Source: Siphonodentalium dalli
Lineage: Eukaryota > Mollusca > Scaphopoda > Gadilida > Siphonodentaliidae
NCBI GenBank assembly: GCA_032622095.1
Contig: CP136066.1
Coordinates: 9,941,784-10,005,783 of the forward strand
Length of the DNA stretch: 64,000 bases
Direction of reading: 5' to 3'
The notes under the pieces were generated by a model that did not search any database, was not told the origin of the DNA, and was given only the letters and a program-made list of their open reading frames with translations. A program made the position numbers and the translations under genes. Shown here piece after piece: positions 1 to 10,622 of the stretch (position 1 is the stretch's first letter; every line of letters starts with the position of its first letter).

Positions 1-177
1 TAAAAAATCATAATAGTTGATAATTATTCTAATACATACATCTAATATACCAACTTTAGATAGAAAACCAAATTAAAATAGATTGTGCTTCTTTGATCTC
101 AAGTTGATGAACTAAAAGCATGTAAGCACCACATCATACAGTGGATACAACAACTTTTATAACAGTAGCAATATTAA

Positions 178-784
178 AAGCCGACATCAAAGTAACTACT
201 GCGGTTGGCAAAAGACACAATGGCTGCGGACACACGTATCACAGTAGCGATGGCATAGTAGGTGTGACAATTAATTATGGTGCAATTTTGGTGAAAATTG
301 GTCGTCATATTCCTGTGCCATAGCGAGACATGTCGCTCGCCGCACATTCACACAATGAGTCTTTTCCAAGCTCTATCAGCGTCGAGATCGACATCTTAAT
401 GATTTATCAAACCGAATGTCTTGTCGCTGTTGATCGTTACTCAACACGCAATGTTATATTTTTAATGCTAACACACAAGACAATTCTGGACGATCGGTCG
501 TGCAATTTTATGTATCGTAGAGAATACAATGTGGCTAAACGTAATGAGTAGAGATCAACCTTAGTGAAACTCAATGGGTTAATTGGTCAGTCGACTCACT
601 GTGCGAATATGCGGCGCGCGACACGACTCCCTATGGCATATAAATTATGTTGACCAATTGTCACCAAACTCTACCATAATAAATTGTCACACCTACTGTG
701 CCATCGCTACTGTGGTACGTGTGTCCGCAGCCATTGTCACACTCAGTGTCAAGTGTACTCTAGCAGTAACAAGTGTTATGTCAT
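178..784. mobile_element. Foldback element with ~150-bp inverted arms
   Basis: The segment 212-364 is the imperfect reverse complement of 586-742 (e.g. cggacacacgtatcacagta against tactgtggtacgtgtgtccg), with a loop of about 220 bp. Weaker complementarity extends outwards to about 178 and 784. No coding capacity; the short frames here are unconvincing. Superfamily not assignable, no target duplication identified. Confidence 0.7.
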
Positions 785-1572
785 GAGCAGAGCTCATGTT
801 ACACGTACGTGCTATGCGCACGTTCTGCATGGCTGCTTTCTTTGTATTTTGTTCACAGTACTAATCAAAACAAGTTGGTGTAAAATCAAAAGCCATTCCT
901 CAGACGGAGATGACCTCATACTGGATTCGTATAATGGATAATTTTGCATTCATTGGACAAGGAATAAATACACTGATAATAACTATTAATATTTTAATTG
1001 TTTTATTTTTAATTAAACATTTCTTTGACACAGACCTTGTTTTGGGGGGAAAAGTTCTGCACTGTTCGTCGCAGTGACTGCCGAAACTCACCTGTGTTCA
1101 TGGTTGTAGCTCAGAACCCCCCCCAAATGACTTACTGATGTATATTGCACATTTTGAGGGGAAATAGTGGATCAGAAAGTTGGGATTTTTAGACAGAAAT
1201 CTACTGCAAATTAAAATGCGAGAGGCTGATTACTACTAAATATTCACCGACAAAGCGTTACCCAGGATGGTGAAGACAACTGTGCACGTGGTCCGCGCTA
1301 CTGATCATTTCTTATTCAGGCACCAACTGTGGGATTCCTTGCAATCTGTAATCATCAGTGTCAGTGATCGCTCACCCTGTGTAAAAAGGGGGCTGAGCTA
1401 GGTCTGTGGCTATTTTGTGACCAATATTAAGTCAAGTTTGGGGAGGGGATTGAGGCCGCTGGATGGCCGGCCTGCCATCCTCGCGGAAACCCTGGAATAA
1501 TTGTATCCACATTTGTTTATAAAATTTTCTATATTATCTCTCCATATTATCACTTGAATGCAGGTCTTCATC
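785..1572. other. Intronic sequence, nothing recognised
   Basis: AT-rich intron sequence with a few G or C runs. No exon of the PLEKHH gene (the next expected piece encodes the end of PH1) and no clear repeat was found. Confidence 0.5.
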
Positions 1573-2018
1573 TAGCCTGAGTTTAGTGTGCCTGTCATTT
1601 GCAGAATGAGGTCCCCAGAGGGTGAATTTAGTGACACTATCCCACACAGCAGGCTAGCATCAGCATTCACCCTCTGCAGACCTCATTCTGCATGGCCTCA
1701 TATGCCATGGGAGACAGAGACTCAGATTAAAGTTCCCAAATAGTGAATATTGTGATGTACACCTCGATTATGCAATGTGTCGTCTGCCAATTTGGGGAAA
1801 AAGAGAAACTAAACTAAATAAGAAATATAATCTATGTGAAGAAGTTTCTATAGAAATTTTATAATAAAGAAACTTTTCAGAGAAGATGAGGCCTAAGTAG
1901 AATGAGGTCCACAGAGAGTGAATTTAGTGATGCTAAGCTGCTATACGGGATAGCATCACTAAATTCACCCTCTGGGGACCTCATTCTGCAAATGTCAGAC
2001 ACACTATATCCAGACTTG
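1573..2018. mobile_element. hAT-type MITE, long subfamily (GAGTTTAGTGTGCC ends)
   Basis: Begins gcctgagtttagtgtgcctg, tcatttgcag and ends ctgcaaatgtcagacacact then atatccagacttg. Two arms each contain the inverted aatgaggtccccagagggtg/aattcaccctctggggacct motif, and the middle holds the subfamily body (aagttcccaaatagtgaata). Same layout as the copy at 57122-57544, whose 8-bp target duplication is perfect. Confidence 0.85.
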
Positions 2019-2035
2019 ATGATATGTAAGTCTTG

Positions 2036-2093
2036 CGCACCACTATATAAGAGAATTCTGACTTGCCCACCACTATATAAGAGAATTCTGTGA
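2036..2093. repeat. 26-bp direct duplication
   Basis: Two copies of ttgcgcaccactatataaga (second ttgcccaccactatataaga) plus gaattctg, directly between a MITE and exon 11. Confidence 0.8.
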
Positions 2094-2112
2094 AGAACAA
2101 TATGTTAATAAC

Positions 2113-2199
2113 CTCGAAAGTCAGGTGACCACTGATTCTTGCCACTTTGGTTCTCGTGTCGATTGAAATTGATCCCTGAGGTTTACGAAGCACATCATG
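2113..2199 (-). CDS. PLEKHH1: PLEKHH1-like exon 11, first PH domain, middle
   Basis: Residues 648-676. HDVLRKPQGSISIDTRTKVA follows on from YYKSQ exactly as SPSDVIRKPQGHIELSASC follows YYKS in vertebrates, then RISGHLTFE in place of LRGDNKQTVQ. Acceptor TTAACTTTTTCAG, phase 0. The donor I place at GAG|GTTATT, which is weak beyond the GT; the next vertebrate residues (LTTEKHTYYL) are not found between 1 and 2112, so the following exon should be beyond the left edge. Confidence 0.9.
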
Positions 2200-2228
2200 C
2201 TGAAAAAGTTAAATGGATTCTTGAAAAT

Positions 2229-2400
2229 GATTAACCCTTTCATGACGGGAGTGTTATATAACCCTTTCATGTCGGGAGCTGCGCTGGTTCAGCATTAAAG
2301 ATCCTGTGCCAATGCATTCTCTTATATATGTGAGTCTTCCATAGGGAGCTTTGTATATAAGAGAATGCACTGGCTTACAAGGTCAAGATAAGTCGTCAAG
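2229..2400. mobile_element. Degenerate relic of the palindromic-core MITE
   Basis: Starts ttaaccctttcatgacggga (TTAA plus CCCTTTCATG) and contains ctgtgccaatgcattctctt, atatatgtgagt and the inverse tatataagagaatgcactgg. This is the recurring palindromic core in a heavily mutated copy. Related end sequences occur at 31640-31660, 34990-35165 and 45757-45985. Confidence 0.6.
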
Positions 2401-2502
2401 AATATACTAATAGTATATTGATAGTATGAATACGATATTATCTATAAAACACATGTGTGCGAGCCGAGCATTTGTTGATATACAGAATTTAATAGTGAGC
2501 GA

Positions 2503-2660
2503 TAAGCAAAACACTCAACACCATGGTGATTTGTTTGGGAGATTGATTCAATGTGACCCATTCAACACCAAAATATTGAGTAGAGAGGATTAGCGAGCGA
2601 TATAACAGTATGTCACACTTAGTGAGATCTTCTCAGTGTTGAGTGTTGAGTGTTTTGCAT
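2503..2660. mobile_element. Small element with AACACTCAACAC inverted ends
   Basis: gcaaaacactcaacaccatg at the left is matched by gttgagtgttgagtgttttg at the right, about 155 bp apart. No coding capacity. Origin uncertain; no target duplication identified. Confidence 0.45.
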
Positions 2661-2867
2661 ATCACACGCTCTTTACATACAGTACTAAAACATAACATGG
2701 TTTTTATTTACTAACAAGGCATACGATCTTGATAATAACATGCTATTTATGCGATATTTATGATCGGTATTAGAACAAAATCTGTCTATATTTTTTATAT
2801 TTATGGTGGTTTTAACAGATGTGACTATTTGAACAGAAATACCCATCCAAAGGCCATCCGTATCCTT

Positions 2868-3678
2868 AACTAGCAGACTTTCATTTTTGAGGCGTGCGAT
2901 CGCTCTTGCGCACCATAGCACGCCTGAAATTGAACACCAGCGAGCGATCGATTGCGCACCTAGGCCAAATACAGCGAGCGAAGTTGGCCGAACCTGATAA
3001 CGATATTTTCAGTGTCTACCCAGACGAGATTGGTTAATAATGTGTCCCATTTTCCGTTTTATTACCGCATTGCGAGAATGCCTGTGTGATGTGTCGCGAG
3101 ATCAAAGGTGCCGCGACCTAGTTACCAATTCCACAACTTTCCATTCACAGTGCGGTGTCAATCAACCCGCCCGACGTTTGATCACCGACACCAGTAAATT
3201 ATTTGAGGTCACACGGTATCGAATGCACAATCTGTCTGAATGATTCGAAGCTAAAAATACATTTGAATGATTTCTATGTATGGCTTATGACGTCACATAA
3301 ATTCCTGGAAAATCAAAGCGAGACCACGTGGCCGGGAGATGTTGATATTATTCTGTCAGCATGGAATCGGAGTATTAAATTGATTCTTTATTAATAATTA
3401 TGAATTACAATTAGTATAGGAGCATGTACAATATAAAACATAGTGTGTAACATTCACTTGTGCTCATGGATAGTGGATTAAGCAGTGTTAAACCATCAAA
3501 GAGATTCACTGGACATCGATCGTGAGTTAACTAATTCAAATTACGCGGCATTTATGAATGTATTTCCGGCAATCAGCTATTTATTTTATCTTGATAGAAA
3601 CTGCGCGCCTGGGCCCAAAAACCAGCGAGCGAGACTATGCGCGCCTTCATTTTCTAAAAATGAAAGTCTGAACTAGAT
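2868..3678. mobile_element. TIR-flanked non-autonomous element
   Basis: aactagcagactttcatttt at the left and aaaatgaaagtctgaactag at the right are inverted copies, each adjoined by a GC-rich block with gcgagcgag or gcgcgcc motifs. A related block occurs at 8723-8820. The 63-67-codon frames inside have no recognisable similarity. Confidence 0.5.
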
Positions 3679-3923
3679 GGTGAGTAGTGGATATAGATTC
3701 TGGACCAAACTAACTGCAGGATGATTAATAAATTTTAATTTTGATGGCCAGAAAAAGAACCCAGAAGGTCATATTGTTTTTCAGGGCACTGACTGAGAAT
3801 CAAAACATTAATTTTGCTTTAACTTACTGGAATCAATAATGTATTAATTTTGGTGGTAAATTCAGGCATCTTTCACTTGATCAAATCATAAAATTGTTTC
3901 ATAGAAAAAAGCTTCTCACACTA

Positions 3924-4163
<240 letters not shown>

Positions 4164-4609
4164 CTAAATATTTTGATCTTTAACTTAAGATTATTCTGTT
4201 TGATAGAAATTTAAAAGGACATGGCTCATTTTCACCTCCATATTATATATACATAGTTTTAAGAGGATTATTTCTGATTGAGCATTGAACACCATGTCAT
4301 GCAATTTACATGCAAAACAATAGTCTTGTTCATATAAGTATTTCTGACTCGTATAAGTATTTCTGACTCATTCATATAAGTCTTTCTGACTTATTCATAA
4401 GTTTAATATCGACATAAAATCCACATAAAAGTATTTTTATCCCTAAAATTGGATACCAAAAGAAATGTGATAAAAGCCAGAATAATATGAGGCTCCAACC
4501 TGCCACGGCCCTTTAAGTTTACCTGAATGCACTATTAAACCAATCAGTAACCTATTTCTATGCCATACATTCCCATTTAATGAATTTCTCAATCCTATTA
4601 ACCCATACT

Positions 4610-5525
4610 ATGGTATTCACCTTGATTTGACCTTGACTAACCTGAATTCACCTTGACTTGACATTGACTAACCTGACTATGGAATTCACCTTGACTTGAC
4701 CTTGACTAACCCATACTATGGAATTCACCTTGACTTGACCTTGACTAACCTGACTATGGTATTCACCTTGACTTGACATTGACTAACCTGACTATGGAAT
4801 TCACCTTGACTTGACCTTGACTAACCTGACCACAGAATTCGCCTTGACTTGACCTTGACTAACATGACTATGGTATTCACCTTGACTAACCTGACTATGG
4901 TATTCACCTTGACTTGACCTTGACTAACCTGACTATGGTATTCACCTTGGCTTGACATTGACTAACCTGACAACGGAATTCACCATGACTTGACCTTGAC
5001 TAACCTGACTATGGTATTCACATTGACTTGACATTCACTAACCTGACCACATAATTCACGTTGAACTGACCTTGACTAACCTGACTATGGTATTGACCTT
5101 GACATTGACTAACCTGACTATGGAATTCACCTTGACATGATATTGACTAACCTGACTATGGTATTCACCTTGACATTTACTAACCTGACCAGATTTCACC
5201 TTGACTAACCTGACTATGGAATTCACCTTGACCTTGACTAACCTGACAGGTATTCACCTTGACTTGACATTTACTAACCTGACCACAGAATTCACCTTGA
5301 CTTGACCTTGACTAACCTGACTATGGAATTCACCTTGACTTGACATTGACTAACCTGACTATGTAATTCACCTTGACTTGACCTTGACTAACCTGACTAT
5401 GGTATTCACCTTGACATGACATTGACTAACCTGACCACAGAATTCACCTGACATGACATTCGCTAACCTGACTATGGATTTCACTTTTAGTTGACATTGA
5501 CTAACCTGACTATGGAATTCAGCTG
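4610..5525 (-). repeat. ~38-bp minisatellite built from the exon 9 donor junction
   Basis: About 23 imperfect units. Minus-strand unit: GAATTCCATAGTCAG|GTTAG followed by TCAAGGTCAAGTCAAGGT. The first 15 bases equal the 3' end of exon 9 and GTTAGTCAATG equals its intron start. Units vary (ACCACAG instead of CTATGG, loss of one TTGAC block), which makes this the most diverged, so probably the oldest, of the junction arrays. The distal end fades at about 4610. Confidence 0.93.
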
Positions 5526-5645
5526 CATATTTGAGCAGTTTATGTTCAGGTTCTGAGAAGTCTGAGTCTGATTTTGTGGGTGATTCGTCAGGCGGGACGG
5601 CGTAATCTACTGAGATATCAGAGGTGGTAGAATGGCACGACACTC
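5506..5645 (-). CDS. PLEKHH1: PLEKHH1-like exon 9, linker into PH1; 3' end is founder of a ~38-bp array
   Basis: Completes codon 564, then residues 565-610: VSCHSTTSDISVDYAVPPDE and KSDSDFSEPEHKL, matching the vertebrate VSxSSxxSExDYAIPPDAYSTDTExSQPEQKL. Acceptor TATGTTCCAG, donor AGTCAG|GTTAGT, phase 1 in and phase 0 out. The last 15 bp (GAATTCCATAGTCAG) with the donor recur in each unit of the tandem array immediately downstream in the intron. The open frame runs on a further 46 codons into the array, but the conserved junction and the alignment to exon 10 support ending here. Confidence 0.93.
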
Positions 5646-5780
5646 CTGGAACATAAATATCATCAAAAACATTATAAATAACAGTTTTGTAGAGCATAAA
5701 ATTCACCGAAATTCTCTAAAACGCTTGACAGGTTAAACATAAAATACAATTGCAGACATAAGATATACCAACAACAATAA

Positions 5781-6083
5781 GATAGATAGATAGATTGGGG
5801 TTTAAAGTTACTTTCAGCAACTAAGACCATATCACGACATTGCCAGTTTTAGTGGTGGAGGAAATCTGCACACTCACGGCTAATCCAACAGGATTTCAAT
5901 GGCTGATGTGCGGCAAACCACCGTACATCGGCAAGTAACTGGCAACTCGACCAGATAACGTTTTTGAGTTACAAAGTCCACGATGGAAACATGTGGATTT
6001 GAACCCTTATCGCCAGCGCTGGAGGGGGCGAAACGGCTTGGAGTTGTACCCCCTCACAGATTGAGCCACCGAGGCCCCCCGAT
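5781..6083 (-). mobile_element. tRNA-derived SINE with 9-bp target duplication
   Basis: Minus strand, 5' end at about 6083: GGCCTCGGTGGCTCAATCTG carries an A-box-like TGGCTCAATCTG, and about 45 bp later GGGTTCAAATCC is a B box, together the internal Pol III promoter. The body ends in ...CTGAAAGTAACTTTAAACCC and an ATCT microsatellite tail. CAACAATAA flanks both ends (5772-5780 and 6084-6092), a perfect target duplication, so the insertion is intact at both edges. It sits in the intron between exons 8 and 9. Confidence 0.85.
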
Positions 6084-6346
6084 CAACAATAAAATAGCAT
6101 ATGCACCTTATAAAATACAGAACACAGATTTAGAAAATTTTACAAAAACCAAAAATTATGGAAAAAAAAGTCCCATTTAATTTAGTAGTGATAACAGGCT
6201 ATGCTACAAATAAATAATAACTGCGAAAGGTTAAAATTTTATACGCAAAAAACAAATTCTTTGAGCCCAATACAGCCATTTCTATGGCATCTGATGTTAT
6301 GAATCTTATCTCAGAAGTAAACATCTCGTTCAAATCTGAAAAGAGT

Positions 6347-6535
6347 GCAGAATGAGGTCCCCAGAGGGTGAATTTAGTGAAGTTATCCCTCACGGTGGGC
6401 TAGCATACCAAATTCACCCTCTGGGGACCTCATTCTGCTTATGCCTCAACTTCTGGGAGGTATCTATAGAGATAAAATGCATAATCGATGTGACTAAAGG
6501 GTGAACATCACCATATTCAATGAAAGTGTCAATGA
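6347..6535. mobile_element. hAT-type MITE, partial copy
   Basis: The gcagaatgaggtccccagag ... ctctggggacctcattctgc inverted core followed by part of the internal body (agataaaatgcataatcgat). Outer TIRs are missing, so this is a truncated copy. Confidence 0.75.
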
Positions 6536-6604
6536 CACTGTAGCTCAACTTAGGTAGGGGAATAATTTAATGGTTGACAGTAAATGGAGGAATAGGAAAG
6601 GTGC

Positions 6605-6965
6605 TAATTGAAATGTCTAACCTGTGCCAAAGGATTTAGTCATGCAAAGAGTAAAATCCAAGATGGCTGCTGGCAGCCATGTTTTTTGTTCCCATCTACA
6701 TGTCAATATTAACATCCATGACAAATTTCATGATGATCAGATGAACAGTACGACCTGTAGCCCGTGCCAATGGATTGAATTTTGGCCGAATGACACCAAA
6801 ATGACTCGTTCCCATCCACATGTCAATGTCAACATTCATGACAAATCTCATAAAGATCAGACCAAAGGTACGACCTGCAGCCCGCTCCAAAGGAAATTGT
6901 TGACGGACACACGCACACACGGAAGACAGACGCCAAACCATGGCAATAGCTCAAACTTACAAAGT
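6605..6965. mobile_element. Dispersed SINE/non-LTR-like repeat with 2 internal modules
   Basis: Two related modules (catctacatgtcaatattaa with catgacaaatttcatgatga, and catccacatgtcaatgtcaa with catgacaaatctcataaaga) followed by gttgacggacacacgcacac and acggaagacagacgcc. The 'ttgacggac ... gacagac' tail is common at the 3' ends of short non-LTR repeats in invertebrates. The short plus-strand frame is not a gene. Confidence 0.5.
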
Positions 6966-7426
6966 AAGTAGAGTTTACAATATATGGCATAGCAGATCAC
7001 GTCAGAGATCAGAGGTCAATGACATGTTGACAATTTTCCCACACATGTCAAACTCAGCTATTGTTGGAAAACTGAATTAAGGCAATATATCCATAATTAA
7101 TTTTACTCATCGCAATATAAGAGACATCATCTTCGAGTTTTTTTTTATCAGTCAACGATATTCATGACTGAGTATTCTTTCGCATCTAGTTGTATTTATA
7201 ACTATTTCTAAATCTAAATACCATGGTTCTCAAACATTTACGCCAGGAATGCACTCCATATTTGGAAACGGTTTATTACGTCATGTTGAGAATGCCGCGT
7301 CATCGTAGAAATGAAATATTATGGACACTTCTAAAGACGGACATATAGGATTTTCGTCGGCTTTTCAAAGTGACAGCAGAAATTATGACAGTCGGGTTAT
7401 ATCACATTCTAAGCATTTTAACCCAC

Positions 7427-7628
7427 CTCTTTTGATGGCACCTGATGTACTTGGAGATGTGACCTGTGTCCGTAGTGAGTCCTTTGATTCTGACTTAATG
7501 CTGGCTGGTCCCGCGATAGAAATGGCTGTGTCTGATTGGTCAGTTGTGATGCAGTTCATGTTCTCATCATCTGAGGAATCTGAGGATGATTCCTCGACAA
7601 ACGGAGAGTTCCGGATCAACGTCGCTTT
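7427..7628 (-). CDS. PLEKHH1: PLEKHH1-like exon 8, conserved Ser-rich linker
   Basis: Residues 497-563 plus the first base of codon 564. KATLIRNSPFVEESSSDSSDD matches the vertebrate (K/R)ATQISxxPFxDxSSGS block and GAIKRG matches RAIKRG or RAMKRG. Between them is a Ser/Thr/Asp-rich segment without a recognisable domain. Acceptor TTATTACCTGCAG, donor AGAG|GTGGGT, phase 0 in and phase 1 out, exactly where the vertebrate KRG|VS junction falls. A 105-residue plus-strand frame over the same bases is a shadow. Confidence 0.93.
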
Positions 7629-7839
7629 CTGCAGGTAATAAACAAAAAACTCTCAAAGCTGGTGCACAGTTTATTGTTTGCTTTGGTGTACCTAATGCGT
7701 TAAATAAGTTATAACCAATGCATGTGCATGTATATAATAGTTTAAAAGACTCATATAACATTGCTTTGTGCTATTTTTTTTATAAAATAGATCTTCAAAC
7801 AAAATATTTATTGTTGGTTTACTTCAACAAAAAGCTCCT

Positions 7840-8370
7840 TCCTGGGATTGTTTTGTACACCGCTGACTCCAGGGAATATGTGACCCGCCATATCAAATCC
7901 AGACGGAAGTCGGGATTTTTTTTACCCTGTGCCAATGCATTCTCTTATATATGCGAGTCGACCATAGGTCGCCTCGCATATATAAGAGAATGCATTGGCC
8001 TAACAATTTTTTACAATTTTAATAATTTGTTCTTGTATTCTTTAACAATTTTATAATTTCACCCATACAGAGCCCCAGACAGACATGAGCAGACGACACT
8101 CTTCTATGTGCTTCTATATATATGTGTGGGGCTCCCTGCAGGGCAATGGATGTTTTTTTATTTTATGTCCTAAAAATTGTAAGAAACATTTATTTAAAAA
8201 ACATGATAAAAAATTGTTAAGCCAATGCATTCTCTTATATATGCGAGGCGACCTATGGTCGACTCGCATATATAAGAGAATGCATTGGCACAGGGTAAAA
8301 AAATCCCGACTTCCGACTGGATTTGATATGGTGGGATTGTTTTGTACACCGCTGACTCAAGGGAATATAT
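7840..8370. mobile_element. GTGACCCGCCATATC-end MITE carrying two palindromic cores
   Basis: Left end gtgacccgccatatcaaatc then cagacggaagtcgggattt; right end the inverse (tcccgacttccgactggatt, tgatatggtggg). Inside are two inverted copies of the roughly 70-bp palindromic core (7935-8004 and 8220-8290) around an AT-rich spacer. Unusually, both sides are flanked by a 36-bp direct repeat beginning gggattgttttgtacaccgc (7843 and 8335), far longer than a normal target duplication. Confidence 0.75.
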
Positions 8371-9516
8371 TCCCCAGCCGATGGTAAATAGGTAATCTGT
8401 ACTGTTTACTCTTTTCTATTTTGTAAGGAGTAGGCTGATGTCTATTCAATTGTAACTCGGAACTAATACCATTTGTTTACCAGTATTGAGTGATGATGTA
8501 ATATATTTGATTGTTTTTACAATGTTGTCTCTTTGATTCTATTGATGATCTCTTTGATTGCCTGCAACACACACGCATTGAACAGTATGCACAGACAATT
8601 ATGGGTTAAAAACACTCCAGTATATAGCCTTTGATGCTATGACTTATACAACGATCATTGTTATCCTAACCATTACTGTTTTGCATTTTATCAAATCATT
8701 AAGTAAACTTAACCAAGATCGTGGGGCGCACAACTTAATGAGCGATACTTTCTAATTCCAGGTGCGCTATGGCGCGCAAGAGCAATTGTGAGCCTCAAAA
8801 TCGAAGGACTGCCGCAGGCCTTAATATTCCCCACAACTCACAGCGTTTACCGATGTCCCCAAATTATAGAAGTGTCCCCAAATTAGAGGGCACATTTGAC
8901 AAAATGTCACTGCAAAATCACCCTTTTTATGACCTGTGTGTGTATATTACTTCATTTGACTGCAACAAATCAACTTTCTAAATTTTTTCAGGTTCACATA
9001 TAGTTAGATTAAATTAAATTTTAATTGGAAATACCCATGATCAGTGTGTTGGTGGACTGCTTGGTGAACTTTCAAGCACCATACATCTATAAAATGACTT
9101 TGTTGATGTCAAATGATCCAATATTCCCAAGTGGTCAATAAATGTCAGATTGTGACCAACAAAACTTGAAAATATAAGGGTAACATAACTTGCTGAATTC
9201 TTTCACCTTTCATATGCTTCAGAACCAACCAGACAGCCCCCATTTTAGGCTTACTTTAAAAAAAAATTATCTCCTGGGGAAACCCCCATACCCCCCAATA
9301 GTAACGAGGGGGTACCCTCACGAACCCACCCCCTCGGGCCCCCAAAATGTCCCCAAATTAGCGTAATCTAAAGGCCAACTGTATGTAATTTGTTTATAAC
9401 AATGACGCTGTTTTCTGCCTATTTAGATTTCATGAAAATAACTAAAAAAAATTCATGATTATTTGTTATTCCATTCTGAATACCTCAGCGAAGTGTTTCA
9501 TATCACTTTAACTTAC
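8370..9516. other. Intronic sequence between exons 7 and 8, no gene recognised
   Basis: Contains a fragment of the gcgcgcaagagcaattg-type repeat (8723-8820) and a short C/G-rich inverted stretch (9280-9350, accccctcg/cgagggggt). Nothing else identifiable. Confidence 0.5.
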
Positions 9517-9660
9517 CCCATTTAGTGTAGCATAGACTGGTACCTCCACATCTTTATACAGGGTATCCACGGTTACATTATCACTCATAGGGGACCAGTC
9601 TGACAATACCTTGTTACCATGACTGGCTCTCTTCCTAGCCATGTAAGACCGCCTTATCTG
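9517..9660 (-). CDS. PLEKHH1: PLEKHH1-like exon 7, conserved linker
   Basis: Residues 449-496. Ends in TLYKDVEVPVYATLNG, matching the vertebrate LVYKNVTVPVYTALKG. The upstream part (QIRRSYMARKRASHGNK) is basic and less conserved. Strong polypyrimidine tract, then CTCAGCAG: a tandem NAGNAG acceptor, so the first Gln may be included or skipped. Donor GGG|GTAAGT, phase 0 at both ends. No tandem array is associated with this exon. Confidence 0.92.
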
Positions 9661-9794
9661 CTGAGAAAAAAGAAAAAGAAAGTAAAACATTTATAATCAA
9701 GTGTAACGGCAAGTGCGGCATGTGCCTCCGACCCTCAGTTTAGAGAGTGGGCAATAAATACTAACTATTTCTTTTTCCAAGAAGAGGGCACTAA

Positions 9795-9903
9795 ATATCA
9801 TAAAGTTATTATACAATGTTAACCCACAGGGAGCCTCCCCAGATGGAAGCATGTCATCTGCTCCAGTCTATGTGGGGCTCTCTATGGGTTATACTATAAA
9901 GTT
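9795..9903. mobile_element. Small TTAA-type inverted-end insertion
   Basis: Begins tgttaacccacagggagcct and ends tggggctctctatgggtta; the ends are inverted and abut TTAA/TTA. The sequence ataaagttattatacaatgt flanks it on both sides. Probably a short piggyBac-like MITE within a duplicated segment. Confidence 0.45.
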
Positions 9904-9908
9904 ATTAT

Positions 9909-10059
9909 ACAATGTTGTGTAAAGTATGTGTTTTTCTTGTACGAGTCCAGGTTGTGGTGAAAAGTCATATTGGACGAGACATGCAATGTCGAGTCCAATA
10001 TGACTTTTCACCACAACCTGGACGAGTACAAGAAAAACTCATACTGTACACAACATTGT
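9909..10059. repeat. 66-bp-arm hairpin (near-perfect palindrome)
   Basis: acaatgttgtgtaaagtatg ... gtcatattgga pairs with tccaatatgac ... acacaacattgt with about four mismatches. The 19-bp loop cgagacatgcaatgtcgag is itself self-complementary. RNA from either strand would form a long hairpin. No protein-coding reading. Confidence 0.9.
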
Positions 10060-10622
10060 ATAATGACATTTGTATTATCCATCTGTATGCTTATCCAAAT
10101 TTTGGGAATAAAACTTTTGTGGTTATTTTTGGTATTTGTCGGCACTTATTTCTCTATAAAAGCCTGTATTTGATCATCAGAAGCATGATTTGGAACAGTA
10201 AACACGGATAACAAAACTCAATGCGGAAGTGAAACGGCTGCTAAATCCAGCAGTGTTGCGCGTGCACCACAATTTCACCGATTCATTTCGCAATAGTTAA
10301 TTCGTGACGTCACGGAGTCCCAATAAAAAAGTGATATTGCACACTTTGGAGTCCAATATGACATTCGGGAGTACCGTATACAATATGACTTTTTTCCAGA
10401 CTATCACATGGCGGCATTTGCCCAATCGGAAATGGTGTTAGTTAAGGGATGGATAATAATAAATATTTCTAAATCGAAGAAATGGTATCAACCATGCATA
10501 TATCAGAGATCCATTAAATATCAAAGCAACAAGATTTAAAAGTAAACAAAGCCTTGTTTTCAAGAGAATTTTGATTTGTTGTGCTATCAGAAAATGTATG
10601 TAAACAATATATTAAACGATTG

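Noticed and set aside
1-2112. Next PH-domain exon
   Set aside because: Looked for the end of PH1 (a Trp-containing C-terminal helix) on the minus strand; nothing matched, so it is probably outside the window.
5983-6083. tRNA gene on the minus strand
   Set aside because: A and B boxes are present, but no tRNA cloverleaf; body, tail and target duplication show a SINE.
7321-7638. 105-codon plus-strand frame
   Set aside because: Antisense shadow of exon 8, which has conserved sequence and splice sites.
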